The notes: generated by a model from the sequence alone, not told the origin. Positions 52,253 through 62,297 are shown, counted from the first letter of the stretch. The stretch: 64,000 bases of DNA from Gelidibacter salicanalis (GCF_007997285.1 NZ_VORX01000002.1:620001-684000), one strand, 5' to 3'. Numbers and translations: made by a program.

Positions 52253-52260
52253 CAAATTTA
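52253..52260 (-). promoter_or_regulatory. -7 box of uvrB immediately upstream of the ATG
   Basis: TAAATTTG (minus), 4 nt before the uvrB ATG. If used, transcription would begin about at the start codon. Confidence 0.45.
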
Positions 52261-52472
52261 ACCAAAGTTTTCTGAAATTTTGAGGCTATTTTAAATAACC
52301 TATAAACAGATGGTTATGCTTTTTTATCCGATTCTTTTGGATTAATAAATAACCGATTTAGGTCAATCACACCGTATTATAAAAATTACTTTTAAATCAC
52401 CTTACTTAGCCCTTTAACTGAACTATTGATATTTGAGATCGACCGCTATAAACTTTTAAATAAATAGAAGAT

Positions 52473-53003
52473 ATGAAAACTTTAAAACAATTTACGTTCG
52501 CTATTTGTATGACTCTTACTTTTGGCGTTTTTGCACAAAATGACAAAGACCATAAGATTATGGCTGATGCCGATGATGCCAGAATAGAACTTATAGAAGC
52601 CGATGAAACCTTGAATGATTATTTTGACAATGCTGCAGGTTACGTACTTTTTCCTAATGTTGGTGAAGGCGGATTCATAATCGGAGGCGCGTCTGGTAAT
52701 GGGGTTGTTTATGAAAATGGGACGGCTATCGGAATGGCTAATCTTAAAAAATTAGATATCGGTTTTCAAGCCGGTGGTCAGGCAATCATAGAGGTCATCT
52801 TTTTTGAAACAGCATCAGATTTAGCCAAGTTTAAAGAAGGACATTTCGAATTTTCAGCAGAAGCTTCAGCGGTGGCCGTCGAGTCTGGCGTAGCCGTTAC
52901 TGCAGGGTATGATGACGGTGTTGTCGCGTTCGCATTACCTAAGGCAGGACTTATGGCTGATGCCTCTGTAGGAGGTCAGAAATTTAGTTTTAAATCTTTT
53001 TAA
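52473..53003 (+). CDS. Exported SYLF (YSC84-like) domain protein
   Basis: A 176-residue protein with a signal peptide (MKTLKQFTFAICMTLTFGVFAQ). The mature part is a SYLF domain: AAGYVLFPNVGEGGFIIGGASGNGVVYENG, LKKLDIGFQAGGQAIIEVIFF, FSAEASAVAVESGVAVTAGYDDGVVAFALPKAGLMADASVGGQKFSF. Eukaryotic SYLF domains bind phosphoinositides; the bacterial secreted forms have no assigned function. A hairpin terminator follows. It is monocistronic and convergent with the large T9SS gene. Confidence 0.87.
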   Translation: MKTLKQFTFAICMTLTFGVFAQNDKDHKIMADADDARIELIEADETLNDYFDNAAGYVLFPNVGEGGFIIGGASGNGVVYENGTAIGMANLKKLDIGFQAGGQAIIEVIFFETASDLAKFKEGHFEFSAEASAVAVESGVAVTAGYDDGVVAFALPKAGLMADASVGGQKFSFKSF

Positions 53004-53047
53004 AACCTCTCTTAGATGATTTATTAGAGATCAATTTGTAGAAGAGG

Positions 53048-53085
53048 AACGTCCGTGATTAAAAAATATCATGGACGTTTTTTTT
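53048..53085 (+). terminator. Terminator after the SYLF gene
   Basis: AACGTCCGTGAT / ATCATGGACGTT hairpin followed by a T-run. Confidence 0.8.
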
Positions 53086-53154
53086 CTTCCACATTTAAGG
53101 GAAAGTGTTCCGCTTATAATCAGTCCTTCCTGAGGCATTGTGGTTAGTCATTTA

Positions 53155-53180
53155 AAAATCCTCACTCGTGAGGATTTTTT
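53155..53180. terminator. Second terminator, between SYLF and T9SS genes
   Basis: AAAATCCTCA / TGAGGATTTT with a 4-nt loop and T-run. On the minus strand it serves the 1417-residue gene, 33 nt from its stop. Confidence 0.8.
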
Positions 53181-53212
53181 AGAATAGGATCATAAAAAAT
53201 TTTAATCCAAAA

Positions 53213-56200
53213 TTAGCGTTTTAAGGTAAAGTGTCCGGTAATTTGAAATGTGGTGCCATCTTTCTTTTTAACGTCGGCCACAAACCAGTAATCTGATGAT
53301 GGCATCTTTTGACCATTAAATCTACCGTCCCAACCAGGAGAACTTGAGGTGAGTCGCGCCAGTTGTTTACCGTAGCGGTCAAAGATTTTAATCACAGTAC
53401 CTGGCAAGGTGTGCACACCTGTAATATGCCAAGTATCAAAATAGCCATCGTCGTTGGGCGTCATGAACTTTGGGGTGTCGAGAACAAGGATATCTTTTGT
53501 TATTTGGCCACAACCGTTCAAATCAATTACCGTGATGACATTTAAACCAATCGGTACTTTTTCAAAAATATGAGACTTTTGAGGTTGGTTGTTGTTTAAT
53601 TGGTAAAGATAATTTCCAATACCAGAAATGGTAACTGTTATATTATTGGGGTCAGAAAAATCGACATGATCGGTAAATTCTATTGTTGCAGCTTCTGATG
53701 CTATAACGGTGTAAATATGGGTCGTGCTGCAACCAGATGTAGTCGTTACGCGCAACGTATAAATGCCTATTTTATCAATTTCGATTTCTCTGGTATTCTG
53801 ATTAGTAGACCAAACATAGGTATCATCGGAATTATTGATTTCAGGTCCGATAATTGCCGATCCAATGTCGACACATAATGCGGATTGGTAATCTAATGTG
53901 TCTGGCAAACTCACGATCAATTCAATGGGAACTTCCAAATGACACCCTGTATCAGTATTTGTAACCCAAAGGTATACCGTTTTTGATCCTGAGGTATATG
54001 CAGTTGGGTTTAAAATAGGAAGCTGACCGGAGTCATCCTCATAATAATGCAACACTACATTTCTTTTATCAATGATATCAACCTTTGCATCTTTTAAGTT
54101 GAATTTAACAATACCATCCACTTCAATACCAAAAGGATTATCATAGGTGTCACATTCTATTAGAGGCTTAGGGGGAGCTTTAATTTGTGGTGGTTTAATT
54201 ATTCCAATATTAAAGCTAACAATTGGCGTGCAAAGACCATCATTGGAAATTCGAGCATAAATAAGTTGCGTTTTACCCTTTGGATTGGAAAGTGTATTGG
54301 TTAATGGCAACGCGTCCCAGCCATTCTCAGCATCGTTTAAATCTTTATAGAATGAGACTTGAAGATTCTCAGAAGTGCCTTCTTTTATTTCGAGTATTAT
54401 TTCATTTAGATCGAAATTTTCAACACCATCATTATTAAAATCACACGGAAATTTATCAGTAGGGATGTTAAATTTAGGATTTGATCCTACTTCTGTTAAG
54501 AAGGAACCTGTTGCATAACACGTATTGTCCGTAATATTTTCTACCCTAACATAGATGGTTCGCGACGGGAGCGATAGTGGTGTTTGTTTGTCAATAGCCT
54601 TTTTATTATTTCTTTGTTCCGCATCTAGAGGATTCAGATAATAGTATACGCGCTTTCCAGCCTGACCTTTTAATATTTCAGCGTCTTTTGTGTTGAAGGT
54701 AAATAGTCCCAAACCTGCACTATCTTCCGCACAATATTTATAAACACTTATCGTAGGAATGACGGGTAAGGTGTTCACGATTATATTTATTGGTTCTAAA
54801 GAATAACATCCGGTAACCGTGTTTTCAACACGGGCATAAACTGTCTGCGTTTTTTTATCAAAATTGCTTGGGTTAGATATGGAATCCATTTTACTGATCG
54901 CATGATCTTCAGTTTTATAGAAAGTGATCGTTCTATCGGTCATGTCTTTAACAATTTCGTTTATTTTATCATTGAGATTAATGATAAACTCCGTTATGCC
55001 ATCGTCACAAACAGTAATATCTGAAGCCTTATTGGTCTCAGGCGCCGGCAAAACGGTTAGGAGAAAGCTTTTAATATCCGAACAGCCTGTTTTGTTTGAA
55101 GTTGTTTTAGTATAGATTCTTTGAGGATTGCTTGTATTGCTGTCAAAATTGGAGAGTGGATTGTTGGCTCTTAAATCTGCTTCAGATAAATAATATTTCA
55201 CTGAATACCCTGTTTGACCGTTTGTGACACCATCATCAAAAATGCTAAAATCTATTGGCGTAATGCCATCCTGATCAGTGTCACAATAGGTTGCATCTTC
55301 TATGGACGGGAAATCGACAGTCGGATTAAGGATGAGCTCAATTTCTGCGACTTCTCTACAAATCGTATTATCTAAAGTGATATATAATTTATGGGGAAAT
55401 GATGGCGGTGTATAAGGCAAGGTTTTATCTATAGAAGTATTGGTGTTTCGATCTTCAATAGATTCATAAAAATTTACAGAAACGTTAAGTAAATCATTGG
55501 CTATTACTTGTTCTATGTTGAATAAATCAAAAGATTTGTTTCCATCCGTATCATCACAAATTGAAAATTCTTGAATTTTAGTAGCGGTTAATAAGGCGTT
55601 GGTATGCAATTCTACAATTGTTGTTGAAGAACATCCAGTGGCATTAGAAACCTTTATATAAACATTTTGCTGGCTAACTTTAGTATTGCTATAATTGCTA
55701 GGGTTCAAAATCTCTTTACCTTCATTGCCATCATTATCCATTTCAAAAAACTGAGTGGTCATACCCGAAGATCCGTCCAGCACATCGGCAATCACACTTG
55801 TCAAATCGAAGATGGCAAAACCATCATGATCCGTGTCACAGGCATCAATATAATGACGTTTAGTAGTATTGATTACTGGACTATCCAATACAGTGATAGT
55901 TAAGTTTCCTTCGTTAATACAGCCTGTTAAAAGGTTCTCAACACGCACAAATAACTGTGCTACTTTAGAAATCTTATAGGGATCAACTATGGCATTGTCA
56001 TTGGAGGCGGCTTCCGATTGGTTGTTAAAATAGAAAACAGCTAAATCAGGATCACCTTTAGTGATGTCAAGATCTGTTTGTAAGTCTATTGTGGTAAATC
56101 CATCCTTGCTATTGTCGTTACAGACTGTAACCATAGGTGGCAATACAGGTGAAGCATTTACTATAATATTAAAAGAGGAGTAAGCTAAACACCCGTTCAC

Positions 56201-57466
56201 GGTATCTTCAATTCTTACATAGATGGGTTTTGGACTGGTGGTGCCAAGAATTGGCGCTGTTATGGCATTGTTGTTTAACGCTGCCTCCTGTTGATTGTGA
56301 TGGTAGGAGATGCTGTAAGAACCGTTAGGGACCCCTTTTAATATTTCAGCATCTTTTAGTCGCAGGTTGAATAGTTCACTGCCGTTGCCAGAATTATCAT
56401 CGCATAATACATAATCGGTTATGGGATCGGCTGTTTGTGTAGAACTTAATTGGATATCAATACTATCTTCAATGGTACAAAAGGAATCTGACAACGGAAT
56501 TTCCACTTTAATGGTGTAAGTTCCTGTTTGGTCAACTACCAAAGTTGATTGCGTTTGATTTGCAATTGGCGCATTATTGAAAAACCAAGAATAAGTTGCC
56601 TGCGGATTATCTATACTGCCATTTAAAGTTAGACTACTTGCGCATGTTGTGATGTCATCTCCTAGATCAACTGTTGCATTAAAGCTATTCCCCTCAATAA
56701 AAACGGCAGAGTCAAAAGTTGCATCAGTTTGATCAGCAATGACCATTTTAATAAGGTATTTTACATTTGGTGAGATGCCAGCAGTGGCGGTCATCACTTT
56801 TGTTCTACCATTATAATTGGTGTCACCTAGGTTATAACCCTCAAAGTATTGCGCATTGGAGGGGCCACACTTGCCAGCTACCCCATTACGAATGGTTTGG
56901 GTATTTACCGGGATATTAGTTTCTGGTATTAATGCAATATTTTTATAGGGCTCGCTGCTGTCTGCTCGTTTAATAAGAAATGCAAAACCATCCGAATAAT
57001 TACACGGATTATTTCCGTAGTATTCTTCAGAAGCCAAGATATAATTAAATTGAATCAGATTTGATGTTGATGCAAATTCAAACTCTATAACCGTGGCATT
57101 GAGTGTATTGCTGATCCCTAAAGCCGTTTCAAGATCTGGATCTGAACCCCAACTCGCATTGCCATCACTTAAATGTTCTAAATTGACAGCATTTCCTCCC
57201 GCAATTGCTTTTCCTGTAGTTAAAACGATACCATTTTCAAAAGGGAAATTGGAACTTCCGCGCTCAAAATATCCAAAACTTGAAAATCCATTTTTGGTTC
57301 CATTTATAGGTGAAGCTATGTTTGAAGTTTCTACACAGCCTTGAATTAAATGGTTTTCAATCAGGCTCTTAGGAGTGATGGTGCCATCTACCGTTATCTG
57401 CTGACTGAAAACAGTGTTACACAACAGGCATGCAAGCACAAGGAGGGAGATATTGAATGATTTCAT
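53213..57466 (-). CDS. Large T9SS type B repeat protein with choice-of-anchor-like N-domain
   Basis: A 1417-residue secreted protein. Signal peptide MKSFNISLLVLACLLCNTVFSQ; a region of about 35-255 resembling the choice-of-anchor L domain (FPFENGIVLTTGKAIAGG, EEYYGNNPCNYSDGFAFLI); an Ig/PKD-like unit (about 266-343); nine copies of a ~90-residue repeat from about 346 to 1185, each opening with a C-D/N-x-D-x-D/N-G-like segment and ending YVRVEN-TGC-type; a final Ig-like unit; and a gliding-type C-terminal domain (about 1331-1417) with TPNDDGYFDTW, FDRYGKQL, GWDGRFNGQ, DYWFV and GHFTLKR. The C-terminus directs export by the type IX system to the cell surface. TAAATTTA near-box upstream. Confidence 0.93.
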   Translation of the reverse strand: MKSFNISLLVLACLLCNTVFSQQITVDGTITPKSLIENHLIQGCVETSNIASPINGTKNGFSSFGYFERGSSNFPFENGIVLTTGKAIAGGNAVNLEHLSDGNASWGSDPDLETALGISNTLNATVIEFEFASTSNLIQFNYILASEEYYGNNPCNYSDGFAFLIKRADSSEPYKNIALIPETNIPVNTQTIRNGVAGKCGPSNAQYFEGYNLGDTNYNGRTKVMTATAGISPNVKYLIKMVIADQTDATFDSAVFIEGNSFNATVDLGDDITTCASSLTLNGSIDNPQATYSWFFNNAPIANQTQSTLVVDQTGTYTIKVEIPLSDSFCTIEDSIDIQLSSTQTADPITDYVLCDDNSGNGSELFNLRLKDAEILKGVPNGSYSISYHHNQQEAALNNNAITAPILGTTSPKPIYVRIEDTVNGCLAYSSFNIIVNASPVLPPMVTVCNDNSKDGFTTIDLQTDLDITKGDPDLAVFYFNNQSEAASNDNAIVDPYKISKVAQLFVRVENLLTGCINEGNLTITVLDSPVINTTKRHYIDACDTDHDGFAIFDLTSVIADVLDGSSGMTTQFFEMDNDGNEGKEILNPSNYSNTKVSQQNVYIKVSNATGCSSTTIVELHTNALLTATKIQEFSICDDTDGNKSFDLFNIEQVIANDLLNVSVNFYESIEDRNTNTSIDKTLPYTPPSFPHKLYITLDNTICREVAEIELILNPTVDFPSIEDATYCDTDQDGITPIDFSIFDDGVTNGQTGYSVKYYLSEADLRANNPLSNFDSNTSNPQRIYTKTTSNKTGCSDIKSFLLTVLPAPETNKASDITVCDDGITEFIINLNDKINEIVKDMTDRTITFYKTEDHAISKMDSISNPSNFDKKTQTVYARVENTVTGCYSLEPINIIVNTLPVIPTISVYKYCAEDSAGLGLFTFNTKDAEILKGQAGKRVYYYLNPLDAEQRNNKKAIDKQTPLSLPSRTIYVRVENITDNTCYATGSFLTEVGSNPKFNIPTDKFPCDFNNDGVENFDLNEIILEIKEGTSENLQVSFYKDLNDAENGWDALPLTNTLSNPKGKTQLIYARISNDGLCTPIVSFNIGIIKPPQIKAPPKPLIECDTYDNPFGIEVDGIVKFNLKDAKVDIIDKRNVVLHYYEDDSGQLPILNPTAYTSGSKTVYLWVTNTDTGCHLEVPIELIVSLPDTLDYQSALCVDIGSAIIGPEINNSDDTYVWSTNQNTREIEIDKIGIYTLRVTTTSGCSTTHIYTVIASEAATIEFTDHVDFSDPNNITVTISGIGNYLYQLNNNQPQKSHIFEKVPIGLNVITVIDLNGCGQITKDILVLDTPKFMTPNDDGYFDTWHITGVHTLPGTVIKIFDRYGKQLARLTSSSPGWDGRFNGQKMPSSDYWFVADVKKKDGTTFQITGHFTLKR

Positions 57467-57702
57467 TCTTCGGTAGATAAATTTAGGTTGAAACGTTCCA
57501 TTGGAGGGGCAATGAGTATTCCGTGCAATTAAATAAGTGGGGAAAAGTAGTTAATTATTAGACGAAATGCAAGAAAATACGACAAAACGCATGAAAATTT
57601 AACTATTGCTAAAAATTGAGGATAGTTATAAGTTTGAAAAAATAGAGAATAGCAGAAAAAGTTATATTAAATTGAGTCTGCGCTTCCAATGTGTGCTTTT
57701 TT
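57467..57702. other. Intergenic stretch upstream of the 1417-residue gene
   Basis: A TAAATTTA stretch (57475-57482 on the plus strand) is a near-consensus minus-strand -7 box for the large gene. No other recognisable element is present before MITE copy 2. Confidence 0.3.
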
Positions 57703-57944
57703 ATTTTTGAAATCATTAGTGTCCGATAAAAATAAATATTAAATTAACAAACTCATTTAAAGCAAGGGACATTAGAAGATTTCCGAAATGAGAGCTTGCA
57801 TTTTAGAAACTGTTTCTACCGGGAGAGAATGTGCGATTTTAATTTAAATGATCGTTGTTTGTCAGTTAGTTGCAAACAAGTCTTAATTCTTTATTCTAAC
57901 AGCGCAGCGGTCTTGATTCTTTATCGGACAACAATGTTTTAAAA
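57703..57944. mobile_element. MITE-like element, copy 2 (about 242 bp, inverted relative to copy 1)
   Basis: Ends carry TGTCCGATAAA (57720-57730) and TTTATCGGACA (57920-57930), a perfect inverted pair, extended by CATTAGTG and CAACAATG to about 22 bp. The interior matches copy 1 in inverted orientation. No coding capacity and no clear target-site duplication could be set by eye. Confidence 0.82.
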
Positions 57945-57994
57945 TAGTTCATTTAATCAAAGGCATTGGCCAAAATCGCCCCTAGAAACATGCT

Positions 57995-60445
57995 TTACCT
58001 TTTTAAAGTAAAATGGCCCTTAACTGTTCTACCATCTTGTAGGGTAATTGAAAACCAATAATCATCAGGGGCCATCGGCTGCCCGACATAGGTGCCATCC
58101 CAACCTTTTCCTAATGGATTTAGTTGCTTTAGGAGTTTGCCCATCCGATCAAAAATATAAATGGTAGTTTTAGGCTGAAACTGTTTGTTGACCCCATAAA
58201 TCTGCCAGTAATCATGTATCGCATCATTATTTGGAGTAAAATATTTTGGAAATCCTATCACCGAAATTTTTTCAGATGTCATGCCACACCCATTTTTATC
58301 CTTTACATAAACGGTATGAAATCCTGGAGACACATTTTCAAAAAGCTGCTCATCCTGATAAATTCCGTTCCGATTGTCAAGTGCGTATTCATAAGCCCCC
58401 TCGCCTGTAACCAATATGTTTACTGTGTTATTTTGAGCAGCGTCGTTTATTTTTATCTCACTTATGGTCGCGATGTTGGAGGGTAGTACACGAATTATTC
58501 TGTCTTTATAGCACCCATTGCCATTGCTAACTCTGACGGAATAGGTACCGGGGTTGTTAACCAAAATTTCCGAAGTAGTTTCAGATGTAGACCATAGGTA
58601 ACTATAGCTTCCCGAACCGTTAGAGGTGACGTCAGCGTAAAGCGTTATCCTTTCAGGAAAGGTGTTTAGGCAGTAAAACATCTCACTTTCGGTTTCTAAT
58701 TGGGGCAATTGAAAAACATTTAGTGTGACTTCGCTGATTCCGTAACAGGCATTGCTGTTTTCAACCCTAGCGTAAACAGTTTGAGAATAGGAGGTGGTAG
58801 TGGTATATACATTGGGTAGGGGATCAGTTTCTAAAAGCGCATCCTGATACGATTTATAATAGAGTAGTTCTAAACCTAAAGGTAAACCTTTTAAAACTTC
58901 AGGGTTGGCATCAGAAAGTGTGAAAGTGTACAAACCGTCTTCAATACCATCATCATCGCAATGAGTCAACTCAGCATCAAAAGCAGAAGTGGTGCTGACC
59001 TCTAAACGCACTTCGGCAATCCTGAAGCATTTGGTGTCATCATTGCTAACTCGGGCATAAAGCAACTGAGAGGATGTAGTGTTTATAAAGGCTTGGGAAT
59101 CAACTGTGTTTGGCTTTCCTGAGATGGCATCATTCTTATCTAAATAAAACGACACGGTTCTATCCGATTCACCTCCGGTGATGGTTTCCTTAATTTCAGT
59201 CAAATTAAACACCGTCCGACCATCTTTTAAACCATCTTCATCACATTGTACTAGACTTGTATTATAGGCTAAAGGAAGGGCGTTGATGACCAAATCAAAG
59301 GAGGTTATAGCTCTGCAATTTGTATTATAGGCATCTTGAATGCGTATGAAGAGCTGTTGTTGATTGGGCACAGCATTATAATAATTTCTCGGTATGCCCA
59401 TGTCTGAATTATTAGTAGCTGACGCCATGGATTCGTGGTAGGTAATGTTTAAGCTTGTGGGATCTTGACCATTTAAAATTTCTGAAGTCTTAGAATATAA
59501 ATCAAAAGAGGTTTGTCCATTAGTGCTGTTGCCATCTTCATCTGTATCACACATATAATATGTGGATGGGGCTTTAAAGTCAGGTCCTAAATTGGAGGAT
59601 AAGGTAAAGTCGACCAATTCAAAACACCCGGTAATCGTATTTGTAATGCGGGCGACAATGTTCTGCGGATTTGAGATGTTCGTATACGGACTTGACAATG
59701 GCTTCGTGTTACTATTTGCGTCCGTATCATTCAAATAATAAGCGACCGTAACGTCTTTTTGTAATCCTATAATTTTTGATGTATTTCCTTCTATATTAAA
59801 AGATGTGAATCCGTCGGCATAGGGCAAGTCCGTATCACATTTCTCTAAATTAAGAGGCGTCGTTAAAGGATTGGATGCATTGACCGGAGGTGAGGAAAAC
59901 TTCGCCGTTCCCGTCCATTCCAACGTAAACCCGCTATTACCATATGGCCTATCAATAACGATATAAAAAGTGTCTCCAGCTGTTACAGTTAGGGGTTTTA
60001 CAAAACTATTGCCATCAGGTCCTGGGCCCTCTGAAGTGTCACTGGCACTCGAGTTCATCCCCGTCCAATTGTTTGCAAGTCCAGCTGCTGAAGGATTGGT
60101 AGTAGAACATCTAATGGCCTGCCCTAAATTGTTACAAGCTACATTTGGACCGAACACAAAAAAATCATAGTCTTCTATTATGTCACTGCTATTCGGCTTT
60201 AGCGTAAAGCCTAAAGTACCGTCAGTGACAAAGCTTACCTGTAACCAAATACTGTTGGTTTCACGACTTCCACAGGTATTTGAATTATTTAATTCTTGCG
60301 TTCCAATCCCGTTAACATTGAGGTTAACACTGGAATTTCCACAAATAATGACTGAATCAATACAATCCGTTGGATATTGAGCAGGTGCACTAAAGCCGCT
60401 AATCAGAAGGTTAAAAATTAGAAATATCTTCAGAAAAGGTTTCAA
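57995..60445 (-). CDS. T9SS type B repeat protein, smaller paralog
   Basis: An 816-residue secreted protein. The start is TTG at 60445: an in-frame stop lies just upstream and no ATG precedes the signal peptide (KPFLKIFLIFNLLISGFSA). An N-terminal region (about 25-190) with NSIWLQVSFVTDGTLGF and FTLEWTGTAKF is a lectin-like or PPC-like beta domain; four copies of the same ~90-residue repeat as in the 1417-residue protein follow; an Ig-like unit; and a gliding-type C-terminal domain with TPNNDAIHDYW, IFDRMGKLLKQL, GWDGTYVGQ, DDYWF and GHFTLKR. A TATATTTG box (60482-60475, minus) supports the TTG start. Confidence 0.92.
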   Translation of the reverse strand: MKPFLKIFLIFNLLISGFSAPAQYPTDCIDSVIICGNSSVNLNVNGIGTQELNNSNTCGSRETNSIWLQVSFVTDGTLGFTLKPNSSDIIEDYDFFVFGPNVACNNLGQAIRCSTTNPSAAGLANNWTGMNSSASDTSEGPGPDGNSFVKPLTVTAGDTFYIVIDRPYGNSGFTLEWTGTAKFSSPPVNASNPLTTPLNLEKCDTDLPYADGFTSFNIEGNTSKIIGLQKDVTVAYYLNDTDANSNTKPLSSPYTNISNPQNIVARITNTITGCFELVDFTLSSNLGPDFKAPSTYYMCDTDEDGNSTNGQTSFDLYSKTSEILNGQDPTSLNITYHESMASATNNSDMGIPRNYYNAVPNQQQLFIRIQDAYNTNCRAITSFDLVINALPLAYNTSLVQCDEDGLKDGRTVFNLTEIKETITGGESDRTVSFYLDKNDAISGKPNTVDSQAFINTTSSQLLYARVSNDDTKCFRIAEVRLEVSTTSAFDAELTHCDDDGIEDGLYTFTLSDANPEVLKGLPLGLELLYYKSYQDALLETDPLPNVYTTTTSYSQTVYARVENSNACYGISEVTLNVFQLPQLETESEMFYCLNTFPERITLYADVTSNGSGSYSYLWSTSETTSEILVNNPGTYSVRVSNGNGCYKDRIIRVLPSNIATISEIKINDAAQNNTVNILVTGEGAYEYALDNRNGIYQDEQLFENVSPGFHTVYVKDKNGCGMTSEKISVIGFPKYFTPNNDAIHDYWQIYGVNKQFQPKTTIYIFDRMGKLLKQLNPLGKGWDGTYVGQPMAPDDYWFSITLQDGRTVKGHFTLKR

Positions 60446-60474
60446 GAGACGGGTATGTTAATTGCTTATACCCT

Positions 60475-60482
60475 CAAATATA
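60475..60482 (-). promoter_or_regulatory. -7 box of the smaller T9SS gene
   Basis: TATATTTG on the minus strand, 29 nt before the TTG start; it overlaps the region just after the upstream ABC permease stop. Confidence 0.5.
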
Positions 60483-61307
60483 TTATAAATCCCGCTGCTT
60501 TAATAACCTATAAGATAAAAAGATAAAGATGGCTGTCCATCCTAAAACAATCGCAATTTCATACCAATACACGCTATAATCATAAGCCATATCAATTTTT
60601 TCAGGGTATTTGGTCATCACCACACGTTGAAAAGGTTGATTGATCAAATTATACATGGATTCTAAAGGAAGAAAGTTTTTTATCTTCCAAGCCGTCTCCA
60701 AATTAGATGTCTTGGTGGCCACTCCAAAAATAATCCATTCAAAAATATAGAGCAGAAAAAGGAAGGCGAGCGCAAATGCGGAACGCTTCACCAACATTCC
60801 AAAAAACAGACATAAACTGAAAAATCCGACCAACTTCACAAAATAGGCTAATAAAAATTCTGTTTCCCTAAAAATGATGGACGCTTCCGTATAACTTGAA
60901 TAATATAACCCAATTAAGAAAGATGCCACTCCAATTAATACTGTGGCAAACAATGAAAATAGAACAATCGTATAAAATTTAGAAAGGATAAATTCTTTCT
61001 TACTCAGTCCGTCTATAAGATTCTGTTTGATGGTCTTGTTCGAATACTCATTGCCAATCATACTTACTACTACAATAGCGAAAAAGAGTTTAAAGTAAGA
61101 AGCAAAGAACGTGGTAATATGCCAGATGATAGGAAAGTTGAAAATGCCCAATTCCCCTAATTCCAACGTAAAAAATCCGAAGAAGTTAATTTTGATGGAA
61201 GAGAGAATCAAAACTGTAAAAGGTAGAATAAAGGAGATAAAAATTAAAATCTTACTCGCCCGGTTTAAAAATAATTTTTGTAGCTCTAAATTGATGAGTC
61301 GTAACAT
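60483..61307 (-). CDS. ABC-2 type transporter permease
   Basis: Membrane subunit of 274 residues with about six helices: an N-terminal LQKLFLNRASKILIFISFILP, MIGNEYSNKTIKQNLIDGLSKKEFILSKF (conserved coupling loop), and LAFLFLLYIFEWIIFGV. It follows the ATPase gene by 18 nt on the same strand, so the two form one transporter. Size and the N-E-Y-S-N-K-T-I segment match permeases of gliding- or bacitracin-type exporters, but the substrate is unknown. The stop is 38 nt from the T9SS TTG start. Confidence 0.87.
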   Translation of the reverse strand: MLRLINLELQKLFLNRASKILIFISFILPFTVLILSSIKINFFGFFTLELGELGIFNFPIIWHITTFFASYFKLFFAIVVVSMIGNEYSNKTIKQNLIDGLSKKEFILSKFYTIVLFSLFATVLIGVASFLIGLYYSSYTEASIIFRETEFLLAYFVKLVGFFSLCLFFGMLVKRSAFALAFLFLLYIFEWIIFGVATKTSNLETAWKIKNFLPLESMYNLINQPFQRVVMTKYPEKIDMAYDYSVYWYEIAIVLGWTAIFIFLSYRLLKQRDL

Positions 61308-61325
61308 TATGTTGGTTTTGATTGA

Positions 61326-62222
61326 TTAGTTATTGTCCGTGAGTTTCAAGAATTGCTCTTCTAAACTTTCCTTGCGTTTCACCAAGTGAGAGAGCGTGAC
61401 ACCTTTTTCAAACATTAAAGAATTGAATGTTGAAGCGTCCATGGGTTGTTTTAGGAAAGCGGTGATGAGGTCGCCTTCTACTTTAACACTTAAAAAGTCC
61501 GGGTTGTCTTTAAAGTAAGCTACTAAAGTATCGTGCTGCACAGATTTCAATTCAAAAAATCCGTGACTGGAGATCATTTCATCCACACGCCCAGAATACA
61601 GTTTTTCTCCCTTACGGAGTACGACAACATGTGAACATACTTTTTCTACTTCATCCAAGAGATGAGAGGCCAACAAAATTGTCGTGCCTTCACTTGCAAT
61701 TTGTTTAATCAACGATCTAATCTGATGGATGCCTTGAGGATCCAATCCGTTGGTAGGTTCATCCAATATTAATATTTCCGGATCATTCAAAAGGGCAGAA
61801 GCAATAGCCAAACGTTGTTTCATCCCTAAGGAATAATTACTAAACTTGCTGTTTTTTCTGTCCAAGAGTCCCACAACGCCCAGTTTTTCGTCAATTTTAC
61901 TGTAATCAACACCTTTAATTTTGCAAACCAGCTTCAAGTTTTGATAGGCCGTCATGTAAGGATAGAAATTGGGGTTCTCGATAATAGCACCTACTTTTTT
62001 GAGGGCATCATGCGTTGTCGTCTGTCCTTCAAACCAACTGAATTCTCCTGAAGTTTTATTAACCACATTAAGGACAATCCCCAAAGTAGTCGACTTTCCA
62101 CTGCCGTTGGGACCTAGAATACCGTAAACATTACCTTTTTGAATGGTAAACGATAAATCTTTAACCGCAGTGAGATACCCAAATTTTTTGGTGAGATTGC
62201 TGATAGTGAGAATGGTTTCCAA
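61326..62222 (-). CDS. ABC transporter ATP-binding protein
   Basis: ATPase subunit of 298 residues: Walker A GPNGSGKST (37-45), signature NYSLGMKQR (SLGMKQ instead of SGGQ), Walker B ILILDEPTNGLDPQG, and switch LASHLLDEVE. It carries a C-terminal regulatory extension of about 80 residues. It resembles BcrA-type or gliding-motility GldA-type exporters, but no accessory gliding genes are present here, so I give no gene name. It is followed by its permease; both lie upstream of the smaller T9SS gene. Confidence 0.9.
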   Translation of the reverse strand: METILTISNLTKKFGYLTAVKDLSFTIQKGNVYGILGPNGSGKSTTLGIVLNVVNKTSGEFSWFEGQTTTHDALKKVGAIIENPNFYPYMTAYQNLKLVCKIKGVDYSKIDEKLGVVGLLDRKNSKFSNYSLGMKQRLAIASALLNDPEILILDEPTNGLDPQGIHQIRSLIKQIASEGTTILLASHLLDEVEKVCSHVVVLRKGEKLYSGRVDEMISSHGFFELKSVQHDTLVAYFKDNPDFLSVKVEGDLITAFLKQPMDASTFNSLMFEKGVTLSHLVKRKESLEEQFLKLTDNN

Positions 62223-62297
62223 AATATTTTTCTGATTGATTAGTTACACGTATGACGAGTGATGGTTAAATTTGTTACATCTGTAAATATAAAAACT

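Noticed and set aside
61326-62222. Naming the ABC ATPase gldA
   Set aside because: Similarity to GldA-type ATPases is general; no gldF or gldG neighbour and the permease fits other ABC-2 families equally well.
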